The notes: a model not told the origin generated them from the letters alone. A stretch of 64,000 nucleotides of DNA from Nautilus pompilius (GCA_018389105.1 JACATO010000121.1:1187501-1251500), one strand, 5' to 3'. Counted from the stretch's first letter, positions 12,181 to 24,185 are shown. Program-made: numbers and translations.

Positions 12181-15100
12181 TGAGAGTGCATGGAGTATGA
12201 AAATTAGTAAAACACATTCCGAGAATAAAACTATGTATGGGAACCTGGTATACTGCTCTGCTTTAGCAGAACTTGCCAAAGGAATACACTCAAGCTGATG
12301 ATGATGCTGGTCCTATAACACTAGAGAGTCAGGGCTCAAGCTCTAACGCGTGCAGTTTTTCTCTTCTGCAGAAACCCTATTTTCATCTCTGGTCATAAAC
12401 ATTTCTACTAGTGTCGAGCACTTTTGTCGGCTTTCGTGGCATTGCATTGTGGGAAGGTTCTCGGTGGATGGAAACGTTTTTTTTCTTCCAAGATTTTGCA
12501 CAGCTGCCCTCATGATTAAAAACAAAAAAACAACAGCAGGAGCAGTCTTCTCTTGCATCACTGACAAAGTTCATTCAAACAAAAGGCAGACCCAACAATA
12601 AGTGAATTTTAAAAACAATAACTTTATCTGCGGCTAAAGACGATGCAAATAAATGAAGATAAAAGGAGGCTTAGTTTCCCGAGGCAAAATGAATCAGTTT
12701 AAAATACAAAAATAAATAAAGGAAAAAATGTCAGAAACAATAAAGAAATCTGAATCAGCCGTTCGTTTTGTGCCTGGAGGGGCCCTACTGAAAACTGTAA
12801 TAAGAAACTATTCTCTTGCTCTTATATCCCTACTACTATAGATTATAGTTTTAATGATTTTTTTTTTGTAGTTATTTTTGCTGTTTTGTTTTTTTCCTAG
12901 TGTTGCCAGTCGGATGATTAATACCCAAAGATCTTGACAAGTTTGGACCACCGTCGTCAGGTAATCATCTTTATTACTGTCGTTTTGTTTTGTTTTTGTT
13001 CATCACTGCTTATATTTATGTTTAACCTGGAGATTTAGGTGACAGTTTCAGTTAAGAAAAATATTTTTGAAAATTAAATTAATACCAGGTAAAATGTAAA
13101 GATCCACAGACTTTGGAACTGACTTTTTGATAATTTTTCAAAATTTCAAATTCTATTACTACTTAATTTCTTGTTTAGTGTTTGTTTTTAGTTTTTCAAA
13201 TATTCATCCATTGTGTTTTAAACTCTATTTTATTTTGGAAATTTATTTAAAAGTTTGGAACATTCCTACTACTTCTTATTTTTAATGGTTGCCTTGCTGA
13301 GTTTTTCACAGGCTGCTTGAAGAAATTTGGAAAGTGTCAAGGTCACATGTGTGACTGACTTAAACATTAAATGATCATGCAAATTTTATTTAAAGTTTCA
13401 GCAAATGCATGACAAAGTTATCAGTAATTTGATTTTGTTTCTCTCCTTTTTTTTTCTAAGTATCCAGTGAGGTTCATATTTCCGATAATTTATTAGTTTT
13501 TAAATGAATCATAAACAGCATTTCATCCTGACTTTGACTATCCAGAAAACAATGTTACAACACATCAAATTCTTTTTAAAAAAATACCACTATGCACTAT
13601 CATTGAGGAGGACATAAACAATAAGGATAAACCAAAACGGTTTTTTGTTCTTCTGAGTACAGAATATAAATAGGGCTTTTTTAAAAATACTGCATCTTCC
13701 AGATGGTGCTGGAAAGATGGATGAGATCACTTCTGGTTGATATCTTTGATTATCTTATGTGTATAAGTTTGTGCTCAAAGAGAGAGACTGTAGGATTTGT
13801 AGATATTTCAAAAACTCTAAATCACAGTACTGGAGTGTTCTTCATGATGCTGATCTTCAGCAGTTATTCCATGTTTTATTTCAAATGTAGATTTCAGTGC
13901 ATGAGGTCAACCAACAGCACGTCCTCTGTGTACCATCTTTTATAAACTGTGATCATAAAAAATGCAATACAGTCTGCACGGATTTCAGACCTCTTTGCAG
14001 CCATTAAATGCATTGAGAATTTATTCTACTTAGACATCAGTGACAATGGCTGACCAAACAGTACAAGAGGAAACAGTTGGCAAAATCTCAAAATAAATAT
14101 AAGAAACTAAATGGGACTATAGTTCTGACTGAACAATAAGTGAAATGCATAAACAATTTAAGAAAAGAAAAGAAATAAGTTGTAAAGAAATACAGAGTCT
14201 TATGAAATAGAGGTACTTAAGCAAAGGTTATGTTTGAAACCTTCCAAGTCACACTTTAATTAAGTGCACGTGTTGGTCTTTTTGTGGTATGCTTTAAATG
14301 TGAAGGAATCAAGAAGGCACCCATTTAACTGACTAGAACAAATCTACAGGGTCATCTTTGTGAGGTTTGATGTACTTAGAAACGAAATTCTGCTGATATT
14401 ATATTCTTGCACTTGCTTGGGATGCTTAAGCTAGTTCGTTGAAATACTGGCTTGTTGGTCCTCAATAGCAAAAATGAAAAAAGTCTGAAATAGATTAGTT
14501 TTTTGGGAATATGTTTCACTTGTAATCAGGTTATTAAAACTGGAATAAAAAGAATGATGCAAAAAGCATCAGTTTATTCTTTGTTTGTTTTAAAATATAT
14601 TGCTGATAGAGAAGTTTGTATTTGTTTAATAAGGCAGAGAGATGGGAATCTGTAAATGATATATTCACAGAATGTAAAAGAAGCATTATTCTTTCTCTTT
14701 TCTTAAAGAATAGATTACTACGTAAACCAAGGAACATGGAAACTTTTTGTCTTGTAGTTTAAATCATCTGTATTCCATTGGTGGCTAAAACATGCCAAAT
14801 TTATTTGTACTTATTATTGGCTTTTTGTTGTCTTTTAAAAATAAAAATTGATGAAGTGGTGGCTTAAGGTAGAGGGATGAGTTGCGTTTTAATGAGTATA
14901 AATATTAAAATTGCCACAATATATTTGATAATACCACAGAGAGTTAATATAACAATTAATGGATAATCAGAAAAGAAAAAAGATTGCATAAATCATAAGA
15001 ACATGCACTGCTAAGGACACTCCTCTCAAGCAAGAGTTGGTAAATTAAGTTTATATTAGTAGATGTTAGAAATCTTAGAAAATGTGACCATAAATTAATT

Positions 15101-18100
15101 CTAGACTTAGAAATAAAGACAAACTCACTCTCTCTCTCATATAAAAAAAAAAAACGTTTTACCTCCATTGCAAGATGGACATCTGATTATCCCTTCCCTA
15201 CAGATGCACAACATAGGTCATGACATTTGTGACCTTGTATCTTGTTACCTTAAGTTTTATACAGTTACTTTTCCTAATGTTACTGAAATTCAAACCTGTG
15301 ATGAGAAGTTCAGCAATAAAAAAAAAAAACTATATATCTGCAAGCAGCTGTACCAACTTTGATTTAGAAGGAGGAAAAAAGATACCAACCATGTTTCACA
15401 ATACACAGAGTCAACATATATTTAAAAAAAAGGTTAAGCTAATATTTTTTTTTTTGTAAAACTTAAATTTGCACTGTAAAGAATGCTGTTATTATTTGTT
15501 AATTCTAATTCAATAACAGATCTCCAGGAAGAACAAACATTCTCTGTTGTCAGGTAAAAGTTGAGGCTAGTCTCACTTTATCTCATATACACCCATTGTA
15601 ACTGAATGCTGAACAAAGTTCCCTCATCATTTTGTTATTTTGGTTGAAGAAAAATGCCAAAAATGTTTCACCTGTTCATATCCAAACTCACAGTTCATAA
15701 GAATCAGATAACTATATTGAACAGAATAATAAATGTGCTAGTTACCATAGTTTGAAAAAGAGATGAGCTTAGTGTTTTATGAGTTTGTATAAACTAAATT
15801 CATCACAATAATTTCAGTTTCTGATGATGTTTCTTTCGTTTAGAAGCATATCTATGTATTTATTTTTTCCTATTGTTTTGTTATTTGTTTGCTTTCTAGT
15901 TTATATATGCTCTGTACCATTCATAGCAAAGCTGGTGAGATAAGCACATACATTCATGTTATTTTGGTGCCCACAAACTGCATCTATTGCTTTATGCTCT
16001 GAGATTAAACATCTGGATGGATGCAATGTGCGCAATCCTATCTTTGCCAAGGTTTGTTTTTTTTTTAATTTTCTTTGTTCTGTAATATTTTGTGGGAGAA
16101 AAAAGAGACAGTTGCTCAGAAATAAAATGAAAACTTTTCAACTGAAAGCTGCATTCTCTATTGATCACAGATCAGCAGGAGTTAAAAGAGTCATGACAGT
16201 GCTTTCTGTTGCAAACACTGGGCCGTTTAAGATCTGGATTTATCAGAAACATAGATCTGCTCTTTCTCTTTCTTTCTCAATCACTTGCTCACTGCATTCA
16301 TATTAAGAAATAAACCATTTTTTAAGAAATATTTTCCAAAGTATTGAAATATTGGATATGCTTTGTTTGCAAATTTATTTACAATACTAAATATTATTTC
16401 ATGAGTGAACATTGATAATCAATACATTTTCATCTCTTTTCTTTCTCACATTTTATCTTGTCAAAATCAATTGTAAAATACCTTATTTTGAAAGTGAAAG
16501 CTTAACGTCATGTTGTTGTATGTATTCTAGTTAAAGAATATCTTTCCAATAAAAGAAATATATGTATATAACAATTAAAAATCTGAAGAAAAAAACAAAA
16601 AAACAAATACTTAAAGACTGCATTATTTATGGGTGGTAAGTATTTCACGTTTCACATTAATTACAGCATCAATGTATATTATAAATTTCCTGCCTTTTTG
16701 GACCTACAACCTTGTTTCTATTTCTATTTTGAAAGGGAGATATTTTTTTAATAATTACTGAAAATTTTTGTATATGCAAAAGAAAATACACTTGTAGTAT
16801 GCAACAGTAAATATATATATATATATATATATATTTCACCACTAGATGCAATATTTTTAAAAAAGGCAGTTGCATATCCAACACTTATATTCTATCTCCT
16901 CTTGAAATAGTTAAAGATTTTTTTAGTCATGGTTATTATATTATCATTTTGTCGTGTGTGTATATATTATACATAAAAATGTTGCCACCAAAATTTTGTA
17001 TTTTTTATGGTTGTTTTTAAATTTTCTTTCCATGCCAACTTGAAATTCAAAATAATTTTTTGCAAACCAGAAATAGATATCACCTATTTGTGGTGAAACA
17101 TCATAGGCTGCCTAATTATAGTGTATATGTTTAATTTGTTTTCTTTTTATAATGAATACAAGGACATTTAATCCCATAGCTATGTCCATTACCATCACCT
17201 CTTCTCACTTTAAGTCATCATGTCTAAACTATAGAATCTCAACAAGATGGCCCTTTAAAGATTGTCATGATAACATGCTGAAGTGATCTGCCAGTGTTGC
17301 AACAGATTCAGACTGGATAACCAAAGAACTGTTTAAATCTTCTGCCTCTAAAGCTTTGCTTACAACACAATATCTGACAAAACCTGCTTATTTTTCCCAG
17401 AAAACATGGGAAAGGTATCAGTAACCTGTTCATAAAGACCAAGCAATTGTTGTGTTAAATCAGTAAGGATATTCTTCTAGATTTCATCTTTAATTCCTTT
17501 CATCAGATGGAATGGTATAATATAAACCATGAAAAACTAGAACCATACTTTTGATTTACTATATTTTTTAACTAAATGACCAAAGGTATAAGTGGTTAGC
17601 AGTTCCACAGATTTCCATTACATCCACTCTCACACAACTGTTTGCTCCTTGTCATCACAAGGACATTTGAAAAACATATATCTATGTTTACATATATATT
17701 TTAGATACAAGCATTTATAGTTTATATATAGATAGATACTGAGCCTCATTAATGTTTAATAACACATTTCAAACTGATGGTTATCATTACTCTCTAGAAT
17801 TCTGCTGGTAACTCTTGCCAATCATCTGTGAACATCAGATGTAAACTGATTTTAGTGACTGTAGACAATATCTTTATGTAGTAGTCAAGTGATTATTGTT
17901 ATGTTTCTGGGTCTAAGATAATGTTTCTAACTTTAGAATTAAACTCACATATATTCATTGCCCTGAATTTGCTAACAAAAGTTTAATTAATAGCAATGAC
18001 CCTTACAATTATTTCCTGAATTCAGTTGGTTATAACTCCCAAACCATAACATATGGAGAGACACAACTTACACCACATTGTATTGCCATACAAAAACAAT

Positions 18101-18234
18101 CATGTCTTTCTATTTTACAGATAAATTTCTTCTAAATTCAATATATAGTTATAACAGAAAAGATTAAAATAATACACCAATTTACTAAAACAAAATTATA
18201 TTGACACTCTTCTGGCTTTGTTTAATTTATTACA
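12181..18234. other. AT-rich span, no supported gene
   Basis: Six kilobases of AT-rich sequence with no recognisable exon or element. The largest open frame (116 codons, 15956-16306 +) starts at a non-ATG or chance codon and shows no motif or conserved composition. An (AT)n block is at 16810-16834. The 12340-12600 patch is open on both strands and unrecognised. Confidence 0.45.
16810..16834. repeat. (AT)n microsatellite
   Basis: About twelve uninterrupted AT units. Confidence 0.95.
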
Positions 18235-18740
18235 GTAAGTTCAGGAAGCAGCTTTTGTGGTTTTCATCATCTTAGAATCTACCACATCACCTACAGTTTG
18301 ATGGGTACTGCATTCTCAATGAAGATTGCCTTGTCTGATTTCTGATGGCACTTGTTGAATTTCTGCAGCAACTTCCACAGATATAGATGGGCATTTGTGG
18401 AGTATTGGCCAGAAACCCTGTCTCTTCAAATTTATCAATGAAATTATGATACTAAGCAAAACCCTAGGCTACATGGGCTTTGATGGACATCTCTGTCATG
18501 ATGAAAGGCACATAAAGCCACCCTACATTACATTCCTTGCTACAGAAAAACTCCAAGTGCTATCTAATATTGAAGAGAAACAGTTCACAGGCATTTCTGC
18601 AGGCAAAATGACATGTCTGACAGCTCCATTTGTTTCTCTGAAGGAACAGCCAGAAGTTGTATATGGAAGCTTCATTTCCTGCTGGTGGGCAGACAATGTA
18701 AACCAAAATCTATTGGAGCCCTGACCCGTGAAAGAAACAT
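18235..18740 (-). pseudogene. Decayed helix-turn-helix transposase relic (mariner/Tc-like), copy 1
   Basis: On the minus strand this segment reads FIDKFEETGFLANTP, followed after frame slips by residues parallel to those of the better copy at 54585-54985. DNA words shared with that copy include GATTTCTGATG, TTGAATTTCTGCA(G/A)CAAC and CATGATGAAAGGCA. The '(I)xKFEETGSVADAP' phrase is known from the N-terminal DNA-binding region of mariner/IS630-type transposases in invertebrate genomes. No catalytic domain remains and several stops break the frame. The 109-codon plus-strand frame at 18395-18724 is antisense shadow. Confidence 0.5.
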
Positions 18741-20589
18741 GGTAATAAATATTACTTGGTCACTGTTAGATTCCTGCATTAAAATTTTTAGCAACTGATA
18801 TCTACCTTTTCAAGCTCAAATAGTTTTATTCTACCTTTGTTCACATCCCCTAACAACATTTAAATATTGAACATCCTTTAGCTGGTCATAGTTCTTGAGG
18901 ATACATACATAAATTGTGACCCTAAGATCTTTTTTTTTTTTCCCCTTTTTAAAATAATTTGTCCTAGATGTTTGCAAATTCTAAAACGTCTCTTGCTTGC
19001 TTTACAAATCTAATCTGAAAACTGAATTGCTGCTAGTTTGAAAAGAACAAAACATTCTCCTCTTTTTCTTTTTTTCTTCAAAGTGATGACTCCTGTTAAT
19101 TTTCCTTTTATTATTCTTTGATCAGCAAAAAATAAAATTAAAGAAACATATTGCAATAGCATTCTAATTAATCTTATTATCACAAAAGTTCTTATAGTCC
19201 ATTTGACATTTCAGATGAATAGTTCATAGTTTATTTAGTTACAGTTTCCAGTATAAGAAAATAGATCAACTGGTACAATTTTTAGAACTTTTTAATAAAA
19301 CCTGTTTAAAATGCATTTCTCTACCAACTTCTCTGTACTTTAATTCCCACTGAATAATCTGTTTTTTTTTTGTTTTTTTTTACACGTAATCCGTTGAGTA
19401 GAACTTTAAATGATTTATTTATTGTTATACTCTGAGCTTCTATGCTCTGTATAACAAATTGATTTTTATTATGGTACTTTAGAGAAATAATCTCACTTAC
19501 AGGTGTCAGTTTATAGCCATGATCTTTAATTAACTAGATATTTAGCATTACACTAAAGTGATTTATAATAATAATAATAATTAGTCATTTTGTTTATTTG
19601 CTGTTATTAGTTTTTTTTGTTTGCCACCTGAAATAAAAAAAAACGAGTGTTTTTATATACATAAATATCATAGTGAAATTGAACAAAAGATCAAAGAAAA
19701 GCTTTAAACATCCAATAGAACAGTCTCTGGTTACTAAAGTGGTAAACTTAGAATGTAATTGTTTTATAAGTTTATGTTAGCAATGTTACTCTTGTTTTAG
19801 TAAAGATGTAGGATGTGATGTTCTGATTATAAAATAGCTTCACGTATTCCTACCTGTTCATTTCTCAGGGATCCTGGGCTCATTTGATGCTAAATGTAGT
19901 AACGATTAAACTCAACCTTTTTTGAATTATTTGTGTAGAAGGGAAGGGATTAAACTCTGATGAAATTTATCTTGCATTTTCAAAATTCTCAATTTTTTTC
20001 ACTCAGCATCAGCAACAGATGTTTTTGTTCTCTAATGAAACTATCCTAATATTCAATTCAAATGATTTGCTCACCAGAACCCATTTAAAGTTGCTTCTAA
20101 ATCCCAAAACCTTCCCATCTCCCAGACACTAGTTTCTTTAAACTGACAGTTTGAGATAGGGTGGGGGGAAAAAGAGGGAAAAAATTGCAATTTCTGCTCC
20201 ACTGCTTTCCATTTTACTATTAAACAAGAAGATAAAATGTTCCGATTTTTTTCTCAGATTGTGTTGCAATCATGTCAGATCCTTGGGTGCCATAAGTGGT
20301 AAGCAGCAGTTATTGACTTCATTTTCTAACAAAGAGTTTTTCGATGTTGGGTTCTCAAATAACCCCCAACTCAACTTATTCTTGTGATCACTTCTTTGTT
20401 CTTTAAAATCCACAATCAAATATATTGTTTGTTTCTCCTCAGGTTTATTGACATCACTTAAAAAAATAAATAAATGAAGCACTCATTTGTTGTTATGTTC
20501 TTTAGCCATTTCAGTTTTAAAATGGAATTTCTCTTGCTCATTCGTCCAGCCACTGCCAAACTTTTTTTTGTTGCTTTTTGTTTTTACAT
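18741..20589. other. AT-rich span, no gene seen
   Basis: Homopolymer tracts and a short (AAT)n at about 19567-19581. No supported gene. Confidence 0.5.
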
Positions 20590-20870
20590 CATCCATATCT
20601 CAGAGATTGGTTCTGCAACACTTGGAAGCACAGGGTGGACTGCTGAGGTCAAGAATCCAAGCTTGATTCCTTGTACCTCTCTAGCATGGTTTCCTCTCAT
20701 TATTCTCCACCAGCCAGCCACGTGGGTTTCTTCCAGACACTCCTGTTTCCTCCAGTATCTTAAAAAAATGAACACTTCTAGTAAGAATTTCCATGCCAAA
20801 GTCAGAAGCAGACAACCACAGCATTGTGCTCCTTCACCAGGTTTGTCCCCCTTGTAGACATCAGTGTAGC
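20590..20870 (+). repeat. tRNA-SINE copy
   Basis: It shows the family body words CCAGCCA(G)CCACGTGGGTTTCTTCC and ACACTTCTAGTAAGAATTTCC, which match the equivalent parts of 3681-4055 and the complement of 59690-59810. The tRNA head is poorly preserved. Open frames on both strands here (127 and 97 codons) are by-products of the SINE. Confidence 0.55.
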
Positions 20871-21389
20871 ATTGCAATCCATTGAACTCTAAAACAAATA
20901 GACCATCATGATGTAGTATACTGGAGACTTAAAAAAAATTATCAAGCAATAGAAAATACATTCTTCTGTATTCTGTGACTGAGAAAAGCACTTGATTACA
21001 GATATTTAAAAAAAAAAACAACAGAAAAAAAACCAAGCATTTATTGTATGACACAGCATTATGAGTTTTCAAAAATATATGATTATTCATTTGTTTGTCA
21101 AAAAAATAGAATAATAAAATTCTGGATAAGAAACAAATGATTACACTGGTCAACAAATATTTTTCATCAAACATATGTCAAGGTGTACTTAGTGTAGTTT
21201 TTAATGCTGATTTCAAATATACAATTAGTTTTTTGACATCACGTACAGTTTTCAAGATGAGAAATTTTTTTGATTTTAGCTCATGCATTATATAGAAATT
21301 CCAATTAATGATGTGTATGCATGTATTTCATTTACATCATGGAAACATACCTTTAAAATAAACTACATTATTCATTGCTGCAAAGTTCA

Positions 21390-21510
21390 GATGCAATATT
21401 TCATCATCTTAAATTAACCAGTCAAGTTTTGTCTGATGAAATAGGTATTTCAACATCTCAAATTGTTCAGTCATAATTGGTCTGACGAAATATTTCATCG
21501 TCTCAAATTC
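21390..21510 (+). repeat. ~50-bp subterminal tandem repeat, about 2.5 units
   Basis: The phrase (A)TATTTCA(T/A)C(A/G)TCT(C/T)AAATT recurs three times, at about 21396, 21447 and 21489. The first two are followed by a CAGTCA..TT..GTCTGA(T/C)GAA block. It lies between the left TIR and the start codon of the element gene. Such subterminal repeats often bind transposase or act as promoter elements, which is an inference here. Confidence 0.65.
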
Positions 21511-21564
21511 AATATAAGTATAACCGTTTGTATCTATTTCCTTACTTGTTTTACAGTGTTAACA

Positions 21565-23227
21565 ATGTCAAGACAGTGTAGAAATCCTCCTGATGTGTTT
21601 TGTTATGTCTGTGGACAATTTATTGTGAAAGCTCAAAAACGTACAATAACACCAGAGATCAAGAAGATTTATAAGCTATACTTTGACTGTCCTCTTGGAG
21701 ATCGGGACACATTATGGGCACCACATTTTATCTGCTCAGCTTGCTCAAATGGCTTACGTGACTGGTTCAATAAGAGGAAGAAGTCCATGCCTTTTGCCAT
21801 TCCAATGATATGGAGGGAGCTGAAAGGCCATTTTAATGACTATTATTTTTGCAAAGTAAATGTCACAGGATTTTCTATGAAGAATAAACACAAAATTGTG
21901 TATCCCAATTTGGATTCTGCAATGAGACCTGTGCCTCACAATGGAAGTCTGCCAATTCCAGTTCCACCAGATGATGGTATTGAAACATCAGATGATGCTG
22001 CTGACTGTCACGATAGTGCTGCTGAGGAAGATTACGTGACTGATGACGATAGCTTTGAACCTCAGAAATTTTCCCAAGCTGAACTGAATGACCTTGTCAG
22101 AGACCTATCCCTCTCAAAAGATAAAGCAGAACTGTTGGCATCAAGACTGGAGGAGAAGTATCTGCTAGAGCACGGTGTTCGTATAACTTATTTACGGCAT
22201 AGAAATGTGGTTCTACAAACGTGTTTTTCTGTTGAAGGCCCGCTTTGCTTTTGCAGTAACATCAATGGACTTTTTGAATGTTTATCACAAAATCATGATC
22301 CTGCAGAGTGGCGTTTGTTTATTGACTCTTCAAAACGAAGTTTAAAAGCTGTACTTCTCCCTAATGGTAATTTGAAGCCCTCCATTCCTATTGTACACTC
22401 CGTTCATCTTCATGAATCATGAGAATATGGAACTTTTACTTCATGCCATTGCCTATGAAAGATACTCATGGAAAATATGTGGAGATTTAAAAGTCATTGG
22501 AATTTTAATGGGAATGCAGTCAGGTTTCACAAAATACTGTTGTTTCTTGTGTCTATGGGATAGTCGGGCAACTGACAGACATTATTCGGAATCAAACTAG
22601 CAGACAAGAACATCATACCAGCCAGAACTGTCTAGCGTCAAGAATACACCTCTTGTAGATCCATGTAATGTCCTATTGCCTCCTTTGCACATAAAGCTTG
22701 GACTGATGAAACAGTTTGTAAAGACACTAGGGAAGAGAAATGCCAGAGGGTTTGAGTATATTGTAGAAAAGTTTCCCAAAATCACACAGGCGAAGTTGAA
22801 AGAGGGTATCTTTGTCAGACCCCAAATTAGAGAAGTACTCAAAGATGTCAACTTCAAGACAACACTGGTTGAACTGGAACTGCCTGCCTGGAATGCTTTC
22901 AATTGGATCTGTGAGAATTTCATGGGCAACAAGAAGGCAATGGACCACAAGGATGGCATCAAGAATCTTCTGAAATGTTACTCCGCAATGGGTTGTCGCA
23001 TGTCACTGAAAGCTCACTTCTTGGACTCCCATCTGGATTTCTTCGCAGATAACCTTGGAGCAGTGTCTGATGAACATGGTGAAAGATTTCACCAGGACAT
23101 TAGTGCTATGGAGAAACGGTACCAAGGCTTCTGGAATGACAGTATGCTGGCTGACTACTGCTGGACACTTTACCGCGATCAACCAGATCAGGAACACCGC
23201 AGGAAATCCAAATCACAATGTTTCTAA
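21565..23227 (+). pseudogene. CxxC-rich, DDE-like putative transposase, broken by one 2-nt deletion and one stop
   Basis: The gene of the 21-kb element would be about 554 residues. I chose ATG 21565 because the conserved part starts there; the open frame upstream uses TTG and TIR sequence. In order: cysteines C13-x2-C16, H54/C57-x2-C60, then a YYFC motif near residue 96; an acidic Ser/Asp-rich linker (about 145-175); a DDE-like core with WRLFIDSS (D~254), ICGDLK (D~308), a CCFLC cluster (~326-330) and DEHGERFHQD (E~504). A homologous N-terminus lies in the 37-kb element. I know this protein family as an unnamed, multicopy type in many animal genomes; its activity is not established, and the transposase reading is inference from TIRs and D..D..E layout. 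Breaks: a 2-nt deletion near 22420 shifts the frame, and a TAG stands at about 22598-22600. The rest runs in one frame to 23227. Confidence 0.75.
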
Positions 23228-23544
23228 CTCTGTTGTTCTAACTTTGTCTGTTTTGTCTGACCCATTTTTTGTGTATTCACTCTTTGTAGAATGATAGTGA
23301 TGATTTTTAACTCAATAAACTCATTTACTTTCTAAAAATAATATGTCCTTATTTATTACGTTAATGATTTCATATATACAAATATGTAAATATTTGCATG
23401 TATCTACTGAAAAACTGATACGTGCTGCATACAAATGGAGTGAAATTTTGAAATCAGCATGAAAAATTAGTCTAAAAAAGTTGGTTTGCATTCATGATGA
23501 GTATAATACATTTAATTTTGTTGACCAGTGTAATTATTGGTGAA

Positions 23545-23943
23545 AGCATCCCTATAAAATGTTCTAGAGTTCTGTCAATGAGAAAAGTAGTCAGTCCCCT
23601 CCCCCACCCATGGGATTTACTGCACAAGGGTTCCAGTCACTTTTCTAAACAAGTTATTGCCTGTTTCTATTTGTTTTGTTCAAGACAAAATGTTAACGTT
23701 GAATCCTTTTTGTGGAAGCTATTCTGGGTGAGCTCTCACATTCACCTGACCTATAATGCACTAATGTCTGAAAGCAAAAGACTTCAACTCTTTATTACAG
23801 CGAATAAGCTAAATTTTGAAGATGTAGTCGGTCTGCAAATTTACGCAGATCACCGTGGACAACAAAGGGATGTTCTCAGCACTGTGTCTCGGGCCATGAG
23901 TAGCACTTGGCGGGTGGCCAAGCTGTTCCAGATGATAATTTAA
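23545..23943 (+). other. Unidentified open frame beside the transposon end
   Basis: This frame is open for about 400 bases right after the right tip of the 21-kb element and stops at 23943. The final third is GC-richer and reads in a coding-like way (GLQIYADHRGQQRDVLSTV and onward). The apparent ATG at 23494 lies inside the TIR, so it is not a credible start. A TTTATTACAG acceptor-like site precedes the richer part at about 23800. I do not recognise the product. It could be a relic of another mobile element, a host exon or chance. Confidence 0.25.
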
Positions 23944-23949
23944 ATGGTT

Positions 23950-24175
23950 AAGTGTTACCAGCAATTTTCCTGCTACCAAACAAATCTAACAAGACTCTCT
24001 GCGGGAACCTTCTTTTTTGGATGTGGGAGGGAATCAGGGAGCCTGGAGAAAACCCGCACAACCAAACGGTGAAGAGCAAGAAGCTGCCAAACCAGGGGGT
24101 GAGGGAGTTTGCCAAACTGTGTTAGCCCCCCCCACAAAGCTTGGCAGTCTAGTAGGCTAACCACTGGACCACCAC
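23950..24175 (-). repeat. tRNA-SINE copy (reverse)
   Basis: On the minus strand the head reads GGTCCAGTGGTTAGCCTACT, a good box A context (complement near 24142-24174). The body has GGTTTTCTCCAGGCTCC and a phrase about cysteine-free AAGAAGGTTCC that parallels the family body. It matches 39172-39488. Confidence 0.65.
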
Positions 24176-24185
24176 AGTATCAAAG

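Larger units (their letters stand above)
21144..23530 (+). mobile_element. 2.4-kb TIR DNA transposon carrying a CxxC/DDE-like gene
   Basis: The tips are exact inverted repeats for CACTGGTCAACAAA (21144 onward, and complement ending at 23530), preceded by TTA on the left and followed by TAA on the right. The TIRs stay recognisable for about 120 bp. Both arms hold GCTGATTTCAAA (21206; complement at 23447-23458) and then CACGTA (21240-21245; complement 23419-23424). Between them lie a short tandem repeat (21390-21510) and one long gene (21565-23227). A clear target-site duplication could not be identified; the 8-bp flanks AATGATTA and TAATTATT are not identical. An internally deleted relative sits at 36857-37835. 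The superfamily is not established: the CAC..G tips and the protein layout suggest a hAT/P-type DDE element, which is inference. Confidence 0.8.

Noticed and set aside
15956-16306. 116-codon open frame
   Set aside because: No motif, no splice context, base composition as in the surroundings.
18395-18724. 109-codon plus-strand open frame
   Set aside because: Antisense of the transposase relic, whose partner at 54.6 kb is clearly read on the minus strand.
20474-20857. 127-codon plus-strand open frame overlapping a 97-codon minus-strand frame
   Set aside because: Both lie over a SINE copy and match no protein; overlap on both strands points to repeat composition.
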